From NCBI GenBank assembly GCA_019636195.1, contig JAHBYA010000015.1:1-64000 (forward strand): 64,000 nucleotides of DNA, given 5' to 3'. A program made the position numbers and the translations under genes. Below, piece by piece: positions 9,101 to 16,779 of the stretch. Within the stretch, counting starts at the first letter, position 1, and each line of letters opens with the position of its first letter. The DNA is from Planctomycetota bacterium. GTDB lineage: Bacteria; Planctomycetota; UBA8742; UBA2392. The notes under the pieces are model-generated. The model was given only the letters and a program-made list of their open reading frames with translations, was not told the origin of the DNA and searched no databases.

Positions 9101-9848
9101 TGATGTGCGCATTGCCAACAGCCAGTTGCGCAACATCGGGGAGTTGTGGCTGCGCATGTGGCGCGAACAGGGCCGCGAGGGCGCGTTGCAGCAGGCGATC
9201 AGCGCCCTGCGCGAAGCAACCGCCCAGACGCGCCACCACGGGCTTGCACCGCTGCTGCCCGCCGAACTCGCGCTGGCCCGCGCGCTGATGGAAGCGGGCG
9301 AGATCGATGAAGCTACCCGCGTACTGGCCGAAACGTCGGCAGACCTGATGGCATCCAGCGACGTCAGCACCGACGAGCTGATTGAGCAGGCCCGCGAACT
9401 TGAAGCGGAACTGTCAGACAAGACGCGCGGGCCCACGCAACGCAAGCTGCCCGGCAAATCCACCGGCCACCCCGGCAAGCCCAGCAGCGGAAAACTGACC
9501 GCCATGCGCCCGCGCGCCGCCATGAACACGCCAAGGCCGCGCTCAGACGCCAGCAACCTGCTGCCCGCGGTCAAGCCGCGCGGCCAGATGATCACGCCGC
9601 CGCCGCCCGCGCGGCCCGGCGTGAACAAGCCGGGCTCAAGCAGCCGGCTGATTCCAGCCAAGCCCGGCAGCAGCAGCAAGTTGCCCCCCACGCGCTCAGC
9701 GCCCAGCAACCGGCAACCGGCGGCACAGCCGATTACGCCGCCGCCCAAGGGCCCGCCGGTGCTGCGCAAGGGCACTGCGCCCCCGCAGAAGCGCCCCAAG
9801 GGTCCGCCCGGCCAGGCGCCCAAGCGCCGCTCCCGCGGCCAGAACTGA
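6195..9848 (+). CDS. PP2C/SpoIIE phosphatase-STAND ATPase-TPR protein, copy 2
   Basis: A 1217-aa paralogue of the preceding gene with the same domain order, 73 bases downstream, clearly a tandem duplication that has since diverged. The phosphatase motifs GGDFYDF, IADVSGHGTAAA, YTDGVTEA and DDETML are intact near residues 35-240. The STAND half has P-loop TGAAGAGKTR near 296, Walker B LLVLDNCE near 372, CASR, and DGIPMAIELAAARVGVLS. TPR repeats run to about residue 1070 (for example NNLGRLHLIKGELDQA). The C-terminal 140 residues are a disordered Pro/Lys/Ser/Arg tail, much longer than in copy 1. Start ATG 6195 has only a weak upstream GTAGGG. A strong hairpin terminator follows the stop, so the cluster starting at 996 probably ends here. 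The target of the phosphatase is unknown. Confidence 0.9.
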   Translation: MNEAGAELKRAQSVQMMMLPDAPSVSGIDLACCYRACDLLGGDFYDFIHIDAWRLGIVIADVSGHGTAAALLMAAAKKALQIYGRDTSPRSAMLAVNDSLRSDIPRGMFLSAIYGVLDIRTQVLTFVSCGHNPPYLLRGGKIKSAWVENNAPVLGVMPSSQLGKHIKEISLQLLPGDLLLLYTDGVTEAFDNHDSMFGDDRLLDSLRKPHDGGAAAVLKAIQADVDAFRSGATVSDDETMLALRIIEKPRDPTPLTTAGSGSEGMPEFSTELIGRARDLADIGALLASRDSSVITVTGAAGAGKTRVAVAAAQQRAGIFPGGVFYIDLVSAKESAEVCRAVGQRLKLSDDSANLAMRIGNALQSRTSTAGAILLVLDNCEGARQAVAECIREWRARVPDLKVLCASRVALSAPGEVVHNLRPLGLPRRHTGGKHVSLMAAVAEAPSVMLFVKRAKESDPTFTLTEENAGDISRICRHLDGIPMAIELAAARVGVLSPKQILQRLDSRFELLKGSGDKTLEGALEWSLELLNPAEREALLWLSVFANGFQLEVAEGALKKSDTPAADTLRTLMQHNLMHSEDLPEIKGEKRFHLYESVRMFALKKLQADGMEYAARSAANRALLAYARKWWRLDMEGATPLAGRRCKAEMDALLEIAENDRDPERGAWAAIIIAQRLHRSGEPERVERMIKTRKAAAKPGSEEWTWLVLTEAAVKVYDAPAEVEESLAPLRADGIALYSQLMTRAVALYTLGRNDESIALLKRAVDLPGMGPLRKAAAIERLGTLYTHIGRSDEGRQCYQLALKAARDYGDTSLETVTLNNLGRLHLIKGELDQAMDVLREAVRLAQAENERSVEANCLGALGMAMHQKGQRQQAEACLMRCLRLCREIGRPHAEVAHTHTLTRIYFESGRLREAKEVALRAKNLAHEIRSVSGEALAEANLAAIHAQSSDLDGAMQAFQRSYRIFSELGDVRIANSQLRNIGELWLRMWREQGREGALQQAISALREATAQTRHHGLAPLLPAELALARALMEAGEIDEATRVLAETSADLMASSDVSTDELIEQARELEAELSDKTRGPTQRKLPGKSTGHPGKPSSGKLTAMRPRAAMNTPRPRSDASNLLPAVKPRGQMITPPPPARPGVNKPGSSSRLIPAKPGSSSKLPPTRSAPSNRQPAAQPITPPPKGPPVLRKGTAPPQKRPKGPPGQAPKRRSRGQN

Positions 9849-9854
9849 CAAACA

Positions 9855-9880
9855 AAACCCCCGGCGATGGCCGGGGGTTT
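9855..9880. terminator. Bidirectional rho-independent terminator
   Basis: A perfect 10-bp stem, 9855-9864 with 9871-9880, six-base loop, GC core CCCCCGG/CCGGGGG, preceded by A residues and followed by TTTCTTTT. It lies between the convergent ends of the second phosphatase-STAND gene and the flotillin gene and could serve both. Confidence 0.93.
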
Positions 9881-9903
9881 CTTTTGGTGCTCCTTGTGCT
9901 GGC

Positions 9904-11481
9904 TCAGGCCTTGGTCTTGGCCTTGGCGTCGAGGCCCTCGGCCTCGGACTTGTGCATCCGGCCAAGGTAGCCCGGCAGCTCCACGCCCGCCTGCTGCGCG
10001 AGCTCGTGGATCGGCGGCAGGGCCCCGATCAGGCTGGACAGAAAGCCGGCGGTGCCGTTCTTGCCGTTGCCGTTGCTGCCGGCGCCGCTGTCCCACACCG
10101 TGACCTTGTCGATCTTGAGGTTCTGGACAGCCTTGACCTGCTCGGCGACGAGCTCGGGCATCTTTTCAATCAGCAGCAGTGTGGGCGCGATGTCCGGGCG
10201 TTCGGCGCAGGCGGCCACCAGCTTGTTGTAACCGTCGGCCTTGGCTTCCAGCACCTTGCGGATACCTTCGGCCTCGGCTTCGTACTTCATCAGGATGGCG
10301 TCGGCTTCACCCTTGGCTTCGCGGCGGGTGCGCTCAGCAACGGCTTCGGCCTCGATTTCAACGCGCTTCTTGTCGATCTCTTCCTGGACGATGACTTCTT
10401 TTTCCAGGCGCGCGGTTTCAAGCTGTCGTTCTTTCTCGAACACCGCACGCTGGGCCTCGGCGCGTGCGACTTCGCCGCGGCGGGTGGCTTCGGCCTGTGC
10501 TTCCGCCAGTGTGGCGTTTCGTTCGGCGATCTGGGCCTTGGCGGTGTTTTCGCCGTCAACGGCCTTGAACTCGTAGTCAGCCACCTGCACGCGGCGCTGC
10601 ATGTCGGCTTCTTTGCGGCCGGTCTCGGTTTGCGCCGCTTCGCGGGCGACCGCAACTTCCTGCTGCCTTTGTGCCGCGGCTTCTGCTGCGCGGCCTTCCG
10701 CTTCAAGGCGCGCCACCGCGATACGCTGGTCGCGTTCAGCCTTCTTCTTACCTTCGGTGGCCTTGGCCTGTTCGTCGGACACCTTGATCACGCGCTCACG
10801 GTTCTGGACCGCTTCGCCGGTGGCGCCCATCTTTTCCTGCTCAGCCACTTCAACGCGCGCCTGGTTCACGGCTTCACTGGCGGCGCGCTTGCCGATGGCT
10901 TCGATGTAGCCGCTTTCATCCGTAATGTCGCGGATGTTCACGTTGATCACTTCCAGGCCGATCTTGTTGAGCTCGGAGGCGACGTTGTCGTTGATCTGCT
11001 TCAGGAACGTTTCGCGGTCCTGGTTGATCTGCTCGATTGCCATGGTCGCGATCACAAGGCGCAACTGGCCGATGATGATGTCGGCGGCCTGGCTGTGCAC
11101 CTGCCGGTCATCAAGGCCGAGCAGACGCTCGGCTGCGTTCTGCATCAGGTCGGGGCTGGTGCCGATACCGACGGTGAAGCTGCTGGGCACGTTGACGCGG
11201 ATGTTCTTGAGTGACAGCGCGCCGCGCAGGTCGATTTCGACGGTGATGGGTTCCAGCGAAAGGTAGGCGTAGTCCTGGATCAGGGGCCACACCAGTGCCG
11301 CACCGCCGTGGATGGTCTTGGCAGCGCCGCCGCCGACGCCTTTACCGAAGACCACCAGCACCTTGTTACTGGGGCAGCGCCGGTAGTACTTCACGACGAG
11401 AATGATCGGCAGGATCAACAGCGCGAAGAACAGAAATGCAAGAATCAGCGCGATGGTGCCCGGTTCCATACCTAGAAACAT
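9904..11481 (-). CDS. Flotillin-like SPFH-domain membrane scaffold protein
   Basis: A 525-aa protein of the flotillin family (FloT/YuaG type), which organises membrane microdomains. An N-terminal hydrophobic segment lies at residues 8-30. An SPFH/Band 7 domain follows (about 45-200, including PITVEIDLRG and INVNIRDITDESGYIEAIGKR). A long alanine/glutamate-rich coiled coil spans about 210-420 (repeated EA, AEA, AERT patterns), then a C-terminal oligomerisation region and a short Lys-rich end. The start at 11481 is supported by AAAGGAG six bases upstream; the second Met is four codons in. The gene lies 97 bases downstream of an NfeD-like gene, the usual partner (YuaF-YuaG arrangement), which strengthens both calls. 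The pair is known to affect membrane fluidity, secretion and signalling complexes; specific clients are not evident here. Confidence 0.93.
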   Translation of the reverse strand: MFLGMEPGTIALILAFLFFALLILPIILVVKYYRRCPSNKVLVVFGKGVGGGAAKTIHGGAALVWPLIQDYAYLSLEPITVEIDLRGALSLKNIRVNVPSSFTVGIGTSPDLMQNAAERLLGLDDRQVHSQAADIIIGQLRLVIATMAIEQINQDRETFLKQINDNVASELNKIGLEVINVNIRDITDESGYIEAIGKRAASEAVNQARVEVAEQEKMGATGEAVQNRERVIKVSDEQAKATEGKKKAERDQRIAVARLEAEGRAAEAAAQRQQEVAVAREAAQTETGRKEADMQRRVQVADYEFKAVDGENTAKAQIAERNATLAEAQAEATRRGEVARAEAQRAVFEKERQLETARLEKEVIVQEEIDKKRVEIEAEAVAERTRREAKGEADAILMKYEAEAEGIRKVLEAKADGYNKLVAACAERPDIAPTLLLIEKMPELVAEQVKAVQNLKIDKVTVWDSGAGSNGNGKNGTAGFLSSLIGALPPIHELAQQAGVELPGYLGRMHKSEAEGLDAKAKTKA

Positions 11482-11578
11482 AGCCCGCTCCTTTGTCTGT
11501 CAGCCTGTGAGTTCTACCGTGGGTCGCGGCGGCGTTCACGCCTTTTCCGCGACCGCGTTACCCTTTGCCGTACTGTGC

Positions 11579-12133
11579 TTACTCAGTCGGACACACGCGC
11601 AGCGTGTGCTCGTCCATTCGCTGCATCACCACAATCGGCTTGAAGCTTTCAATCTCCGGTCCGTCACTTACGGCATCGAATGTGCGCAGGCGCCCTTCCA
11701 CGCTGACCTGCACCTGCCCTTTGCCTTTGCCGGCCTCCGGGATTTTCATGTACACGGTGCCCTTGAGTCCTTCGGCCTTGAAGTCGCGGATGGTGCCGTC
11801 GCCCTCAAGCTTCTTCAGCGAGAAGATGGCGTAGCCTACGCCGACGGCTGCAATGAAGCCCGCGACATACCCGCCGCCCAGCGCCATCCAGGGTGAAAAC
11901 TCCAGGCCCAGCATCAGCAGCGACGACCATGAACCGATCATCAAGGTGACAATCGCGGTCATCATTGTGAAAATCTTGAAGTCGGCAGCCGCGCCGGCGT
12001 CGTTCAGGTCTCCGGCAAGGCCGGGCGCATCGGCAGCACCTTCACCGCCGTCAATGCCGACAAACAGCAGGATCAAGCGCAGCACAAAGAAGGCTGTGGA
12101 CACACCTGCAAGGACGTAGAGTACGGTCTCCAT
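11579..12133 (-). CDS. NfeD/YuaF-like membrane protein, flotillin partner
   Basis: A 184-aa protein starting at ATG 12133 (METVLYVLAG...), with GAAGGGA upstream; the longer frame to 12181 lacks a plausible start. Three hydrophobic segments are visible: residues about 2-22, 47-70 and 75-95. The C-terminal 75 residues (from LEGDGTIRDF) are beta-rich, as in the OB-fold domain of short NfeD proteins such as Bacillus YuaF (similar length). No serine-protease domain of the long NfeD type is present. It stands immediately upstream of the flotillin gene in the same direction, so the pair is likely one operon. Family assignment rests on topology, length and context rather than on strong sequence motifs. 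Confidence 0.78.
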   Translation of the reverse strand: METVLYVLAGVSTAFFVLRLILLFVGIDGGEGAADAPGLAGDLNDAGAAADFKIFTMMTAIVTLMIGSWSSLLMLGLEFSPWMALGGGYVAGFIAAVGVGYAIFSLKKLEGDGTIRDFKAEGLKGTVYMKIPEAGKGKGQVQVSVEGRLRTFDAVSDGPEIESFKPIVVMQRMDEHTLRVCPTE

Positions 12134-12299
12134 GGTTCTGCTTCCCTTCTGTCCCGTCTGGGGACGCCGGAAAAGTAACACACAGACAGTGCCCCGCCGA
12201 CTCCAATCCCATCAAGCCTTTGTAACAGGCGTAAACCGGAGCCAGCGCAGATGTTAGCGCCTGCGGCGCGGGCGGGAAGTCGCGACACCGGGTTTCGCG

Positions 12300-13535
12300 T
12301 CAAATGTCGCTGCGCGTCATGCGCACAGCCGCCGCAACCCGCTCAACCGCCAGCAGATACGCGGCGATGCGCCAGTTGACGCCCTTGTCGTCGGCGACGC
12401 GGCACACGTCGTCGGTTGAGGCGCGCATGACGTCGCGCAGCTTCTGGTGCACGTCATGCACCGACCACGCAAGCCGCTGCCGGTTCTGCACCCATTCAAA
12501 GTAGCTGACGGTTACCCCGCCGGCGTTGGCCAGCACGTCGGGCAGCACCGTGACTTTGCGGCTTTGCAGGATTTCGTCGGCCTCGGTTGTGGTGGGCCCG
12601 TTGGCGCCCTCGGCGATGACGCTTGCCTTGACCTTCCTGGCGTTCTTGCCGTGGATTGCGCCATCCAGCGCGCAGGGCGCAAGAATATCGCACTCAAGCT
12701 CAAGCAGTTCTTCGTTGCTGATCTCGCTGCCCGCAAAGCCGCTTACCCGGCCGGTTTGCTCTTTGTGTTCAATGGCGGCTTCTACGTTCAGGCCCTCTTC
12801 GGCGTGCACGCCGCCCTTGCTGTCGCTGATCGCGATGATGATCGCGCCCATCTTGGAAAGCACGCGCGCCGCCCACTGGCCCACATTGCCGAAACCCTGG
12901 ATCACGACCCGCTTGCGCTCAAGGGGCTCGTTGCGGATCTCATAGTACCGCTGCACCGTCAACGCCACGCCGCGGCCCGTGGCATCGATGCGCCCGACGC
13001 TGCCGCCGAATTCGACGGGCTTGCCGGTGATCACCGCGGGCTCGGGGTGGCCGACGTAGTGGCTGTACTCGTCGCAGATCCAGGCCATTTCGCGGCCGCC
13101 GGTGTTGACGTCGGGGGCCGGAATGTCGAAGTCGGGCCCGATGTATGGCAGCAGGCGGCGGGCGTATGCGCGCGTGGCGCGCTCTTTTTCGTGGGGCGAA
13201 AGCGCCTTGTAGTCGATGATCAAGCCGCCTTTGGCGCCGCCGTACGGGATGTTGACGACCGCGCACTTCCAGGTCATCCACATCGACAGCGCCTTCACTT
13301 CGTCGATGGTGACACCGGGGTGAAAGCGGATGCCGCCCTTGGCCGGCCCGCGCGCAAAGCTGTGCTGCGCGCGGATACCGGTCAGCACCTGCGTGCTGCC
13401 GTCATCCATGGAAAGCGGCACAGTAAAGACATGCACGGCCTCAGGCTCGGCCAGGAAGGCCTTCATGCTGCCCGACAGTCCAAGCTGGTCGGCCACGTTG
13501 AAGAGCTGCTGTTGTGCGTTTTTCCAGGCGGTCAT
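12300..13535 (-). CDS. gdhA: Glutamate dehydrogenase (Glu/Leu/Phe/Val dehydrogenase family)
   Basis: A 411-aa enzyme that interconverts glutamate with 2-oxoglutarate and ammonia using NAD(P). The N-terminal substrate domain carries FARGPAKGGIRFHP and the catalytic lysine segment PYGGAKGGL. DIPAPDVNTGGREMAWI follows, then a Rossmann domain with GFGNVGQWAARVL near residue 215. C-terminal hallmarks ILAPCALDGAIH and EGANGPTT are present. Length and motifs match hexameric GluDH of about 410-430 residues. Coenzyme choice cannot be read with confidence: the residues after strand 2 are ISDSKGG. The start has a weak upstream AAGTGA. It is transcribed alone, 166 bases ahead of the NfeD/flotillin pair. 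Confidence 0.95.
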   Translation of the reverse strand: MTAWKNAQQQLFNVADQLGLSGSMKAFLAEPEAVHVFTVPLSMDDGSTQVLTGIRAQHSFARGPAKGGIRFHPGVTIDEVKALSMWMTWKCAVVNIPYGGAKGGLIIDYKALSPHEKERATRAYARRLLPYIGPDFDIPAPDVNTGGREMAWICDEYSHYVGHPEPAVITGKPVEFGGSVGRIDATGRGVALTVQRYYEIRNEPLERKRVVIQGFGNVGQWAARVLSKMGAIIIAISDSKGGVHAEEGLNVEAAIEHKEQTGRVSGFAGSEISNEELLELECDILAPCALDGAIHGKNARKVKASVIAEGANGPTTTEADEILQSRKVTVLPDVLANAGGVTVSYFEWVQNRQRLAWSVHDVHQKLRDVMRASTDDVCRVADDKGVNWRIAAYLLAVERVAAAVRMTRSDI

Positions 13536-13610
13536 GGATCACTTAACGTTCGGGGTTCGGGCTTGTGTCCGGCCTGTCGCGCTGTGTCAACGGGAACCTG
13601 AAACCCGGGA

Positions 13611-15590
13611 CTACACCTGCAAGGAGTACACCGCGATGCCGCCTTCGCGCCCGCAGGTCACCATGTTGCGGGTGTCAGGGCCGAAGGCCACGCCGCTGAC
13701 GCCCTTGGGGTGGTCGGCAAAGGTGGCGATTTCGTGCCAGTCGCTCACGTCGCGCAGCACGACAATGCGGTCTTCGCCGGCGCTGGCCATCACGCGTGAA
13801 TCCGGCGAAAAGGCGATGCTCCAGACCAGGCTGCTGTGGTCGCGGATTTTCAGTGTGCGCTCAAAGCCGGGAATCTCGTACACCCGGATCGTGCTGTCGT
13901 CGCTGCCGGTCAGCAGGAAGCGCCCGTCCGGCGCGAAACTAAGGCTGGTGATCGTGCCGCGGTGGCCCTTGAGTTCAACCAGCATTTCGCCGGTCATCAT
14001 GTCCCAGACCACCACGCTCTGGTTCAAAGTCCCGCTCGCCAGCAGCAGGCCGTCCGGGCTGAAGCTCAGCGCCGCGATGCCGCCGCCGTGCACCTCGCTG
14101 ACCGGTTCAAAGTTTGTGGTGTCCCACAGCACGGCGGTCTGGTCGGCGCCGCTGCTGGCCAAAAAGTTGCCGTCCGGCGAAAAACGCACGGCAATCACCG
14201 GCGTCTCGTGGCCCGTGATCACCGCCGCCTCGCGCCAGGTGCGCGTGTCCCAGATGCGCACGCTGTTGTCGCCGCTGCCGCTGGCCAGCACCTTGCCGTT
14301 GGGCGCAAAGTGCAGCGACTTCACCCACGCCGTGTGGCCCTTCAGTTCCGCCAGCATTTTCAGGCGCTTGCTGTCCCACACCTTGACCGTTCCGTCTTCG
14401 CCCGCGGTCGCGAACACCGCGCCGTCCGGGCTGTACGCCACCGCGTGCACCAGCCCCTGCCTTGAATCCATCAGCTTGATGCGCAGCCAGCGCCCGGCCT
14501 TGATCGGGTCCTTGTCGCGCTCATGGTCCACCAGCGGGCTGGTGTGAATCTTGGTAGTGTGGCTGGGCGGCTGGTCGGTGGTGCCGCCGCCGGTAAGGGC
14601 GATCTTGCGCATCTCGACGGCGGTGGCGTAGCGCGCGTCGGGGCGGCTTTTCAGTCCCTTGTCAACGAACACGTCCACCCAGCCCGGCAGGTCAGGCCGC
14701 AGGGCCGATACCGGCTCATAGTTGCCGACGGGCAGCAGGCCGGTCAGCAACTCGTAGAACATCACGGTGCAGGCGTACAGGTCGGCGCGGGCGTCCACGT
14801 TGGCGGCGTCGCGGGCTTGCTCAGGCGCCATGTAGCCGGTGGTGCCCATGGCGACCTCGGCCATGGTGGCGTTGCTGACTTCAAAGTTTTTGGCAATGCC
14901 GAAGTCGAGGATCTTGAGCTGGAACTCCGGCGTGCCGGGCTTGCCGCGAATCATGATGTTTTCGGGCTTGAGGTCGCGGTGCACCGTAACCTCGTGCGCG
15001 GCAGTCAGGCCCTCAAGCAGTTTTTCAAGGATCGCAACGGCATCGTTCAGCGGCACAGCCTGGCCGCTTGAGTCGGCTTCATTGATCACTTTCCGCAGCA
15101 CGATGCCGGGAAAGAACTCCATGCTGATGTGCCAGCGGCCCTTCCACTCGAAGATGTCGTGGGTGGCAATGATCGCCGCGTGGCGGATTTTGCGCGCGAT
15201 GCGGCCTTCGCTTTTGAAGCGCTCGACAAGGTCTTCGTTGTCGATCAGTTGCGGGTTGATGACCTTCAGGCAGCAAAACTCGTTTTCCTGGTATTTGTCG
15301 CGGCACAACAGCACGGTGCCCATGCCGCCGCGGCCCAGCTCGCGCTCAACGGTGTAGCGGTCAGCCACAACGACTCCGGGGTCGTAGCTGACGGCTTCAA
15401 CTTCAAACACCAGTTCTTCGCCGGGGATAATGCGCCCGATTTCGTCGGGCGCGGCCTGGCTGTCGGGGCGTGATTCCTTCAGCGCTGCGCCGCAATTGAT
15501 GCAAAAGCGGGCTTGCTCGGGGTTTTCGGTGCCGCACGCCGGGCACTTCTGCATGGTGCCAGCGGCGGCGTCTGTGATCTGCTCAGCCAT
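13611..15590 (-). CDS. Zinc-ribbon, Ser/Thr protein kinase and WD40 beta-propeller protein
   Basis: A 659-aa protein starting at ATG 15590; an upstream Met at 15626 has no better context. Residues about 13-36 are a zinc ribbon with two CxxC pairs (CPACG and CINCG). Residues about 76-330 are a Hanks-type kinase: glycine loop LGRGGMGTV, ATP-site lysine in CLKVI, catalytic loop VHRDLKPEN near 200, DFG, and activation segment MGTTGYMAPEQA. Residues about 375-659 contain seven WD-type repeats (for example VKVWDSKRL, VRIWDTRTW, IRVYEI), a full propeller. No transmembrane helix is obvious, so it is probably cytosolic. Such kinase-propeller fusions are frequent in Planctomycetota; the propeller is presumed to bind partners. 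The substrate is unknown. The gene is divergent from the PSP1 gene. Confidence 0.93.
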   Translation of the reverse strand: MAEQITDAAAGTMQKCPACGTENPEQARFCINCGAALKESRPDSQAAPDEIGRIIPGEELVFEVEAVSYDPGVVVADRYTVERELGRGGMGTVLLCRDKYQENEFCCLKVINPQLIDNEDLVERFKSEGRIARKIRHAAIIATHDIFEWKGRWHISMEFFPGIVLRKVINEADSSGQAVPLNDAVAILEKLLEGLTAAHEVTVHRDLKPENIMIRGKPGTPEFQLKILDFGIAKNFEVSNATMAEVAMGTTGYMAPEQARDAANVDARADLYACTVMFYELLTGLLPVGNYEPVSALRPDLPGWVDVFVDKGLKSRPDARYATAVEMRKIALTGGGTTDQPPSHTTKIHTSPLVDHERDKDPIKAGRWLRIKLMDSRQGLVHAVAYSPDGAVFATAGEDGTVKVWDSKRLKMLAELKGHTAWVKSLHFAPNGKVLASGSGDNSVRIWDTRTWREAAVITGHETPVIAVRFSPDGNFLASSGADQTAVLWDTTNFEPVSEVHGGGIAALSFSPDGLLLASGTLNQSVVVWDMMTGEMLVELKGHRGTITSLSFAPDGRFLLTGSDDSTIRVYEIPGFERTLKIRDHSSLVWSIAFSPDSRVMASAGEDRIVVLRDVSDWHEIATFADHPKGVSGVAFGPDTRNMVTCGREGGIAVYSLQV

Positions 15591-15740
15591 GGCCGGAAGT
15601 ATAGCCTTGGGCGCGAAGTCAGTCACGGGGGCCGGCCTGAAAACAACCTGCGCCCGGGTGCTTGCCGCCGGGCGGGGTTTCCATAACGTCTGAAAGGGAT
15701 TGGACCTTTGCCGCCCGATACCTGAGACCTGACTCGACGA

Positions 15741-16754
15741 ATGCTTGTACTGGCCCGCTATTCAAGTCTGCGCACCCTGGAGTACTTCCGGGTGCCGCGT
15801 GATTTGACGCTGCGGCCCAATGACGTGGTGGTGCTCAAGACCCGCCGCGGCGTTGAGATGGGCCAGGTCAAAACCGCGCCCGGCGAGCCCAAGTTGGGCC
15901 CGCGCGACCAGGTGGGCGGCGAAGTGCTGCGCAAGCCGACGCTGGATGACAGCAACCTGTTTCGCGAGCAGAAGGCACTGGACGTGAGGCCGTTTCGCCG
16001 CGCGTTCAAAGAGCTTGCGGCCAAGCACAAGCTGCCGATGCGCTTCGAAAACGCCGAAAAGCTGCTGAGCGCGGACAAGGTGGTGGTGTACTTTTCCAGC
16101 GAAGACCGCGTGGACTTTCGCGAGTTCGTGCGCGAGTACAACGAGGCCCTGAACGCCCGCATTGAGCTGCGGCAGGTCGGCGCCCGCGACGCCGCGCGCC
16201 TGACCGGCGACGTGGGCGTGTGCGGGCAGGAGCTGTGCTGCATCAGCTACATCATCGACTTCGTGCCCGTCAGCATGAAGATGGCCAAGACACAGCGCAT
16301 CAGCCTCGACCCCGGCAAGATCAGCGGCCAGTGCGGCCGGCTTAAGTGCTGCCTGAAGTACGAAGACGACCTGTACAACGAGTTGCGCAAGAACGTGCCG
16401 CAGGAAGGCCAACCCGTCACCTGCGACGGCAAAGAGTGCCACGCCTGCAACGTCGATATCCTTGGCCAGAAGGTGACCATCGACTTCGGCGACGGCACCC
16501 GCGAGCAGCGGCTGATTGGCGAAATCCAGTTCGAACCCGGCTGGACTGACAAGGACATCCGCCGCTATCGCAAGGAAAGGCGCGCCAAGATACTGGCTGA
16601 GCGCGCCGCCCGCGACGCCGCCCGGGCCGCCCGCAGCACACGCATGCAGCCCGCCCGCGACACCGGCACGCGCGTTGAGCCCAAGTCCACCGAGCCCGAC
16701 AGCGAGCCCGCCCCCGAGCAGGTAAAGCCCGAGCCGCCCGCCGAAGACCAGTAG
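15741..16754 (+). CDS. PSP1-domain protein (RicT/YaaT-like)
   Basis: A 337-aa protein. Residues about 1-90 match the start of PSP1 proteins (FRVPRDLTLRPNDVVVLKTRRG). The core contains RVDFREFVREYNE and the cysteine-rich signature GVCGQELCC...GQCGRLKCCLKYED, with further Cys in CDGKECHAC. In Bacillus, RicT (YaaT) with RicA and RicF forms an iron-sulfur complex that helps RNase Y mature transcripts; the cysteines here fit cluster binding. After about residue 285 the protein ends in an Arg/Ala-rich, then Pro/Glu-rich, probably disordered tail that standard RicT lacks. RicA and RicF homologues are not in the window. No clear Shine-Dalgarno precedes ATG 15741. Family is confident; the exact role in this organism is inferred. 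Confidence 0.88.
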   Translation: MLVLARYSSLRTLEYFRVPRDLTLRPNDVVVLKTRRGVEMGQVKTAPGEPKLGPRDQVGGEVLRKPTLDDSNLFREQKALDVRPFRRAFKELAAKHKLPMRFENAEKLLSADKVVVYFSSEDRVDFREFVREYNEALNARIELRQVGARDAARLTGDVGVCGQELCCISYIIDFVPVSMKMAKTQRISLDPGKISGQCGRLKCCLKYEDDLYNELRKNVPQEGQPVTCDGKECHACNVDILGQKVTIDFGDGTREQRLIGEIQFEPGWTDKDIRRYRKERRAKILAERAARDAARAARSTRMQPARDTGTRVEPKSTEPDSEPAPEQVKPEPPAEDQ

Positions 16755-16779
16755 CGCGCTGGTGTCGGTGGTGTTGAAC

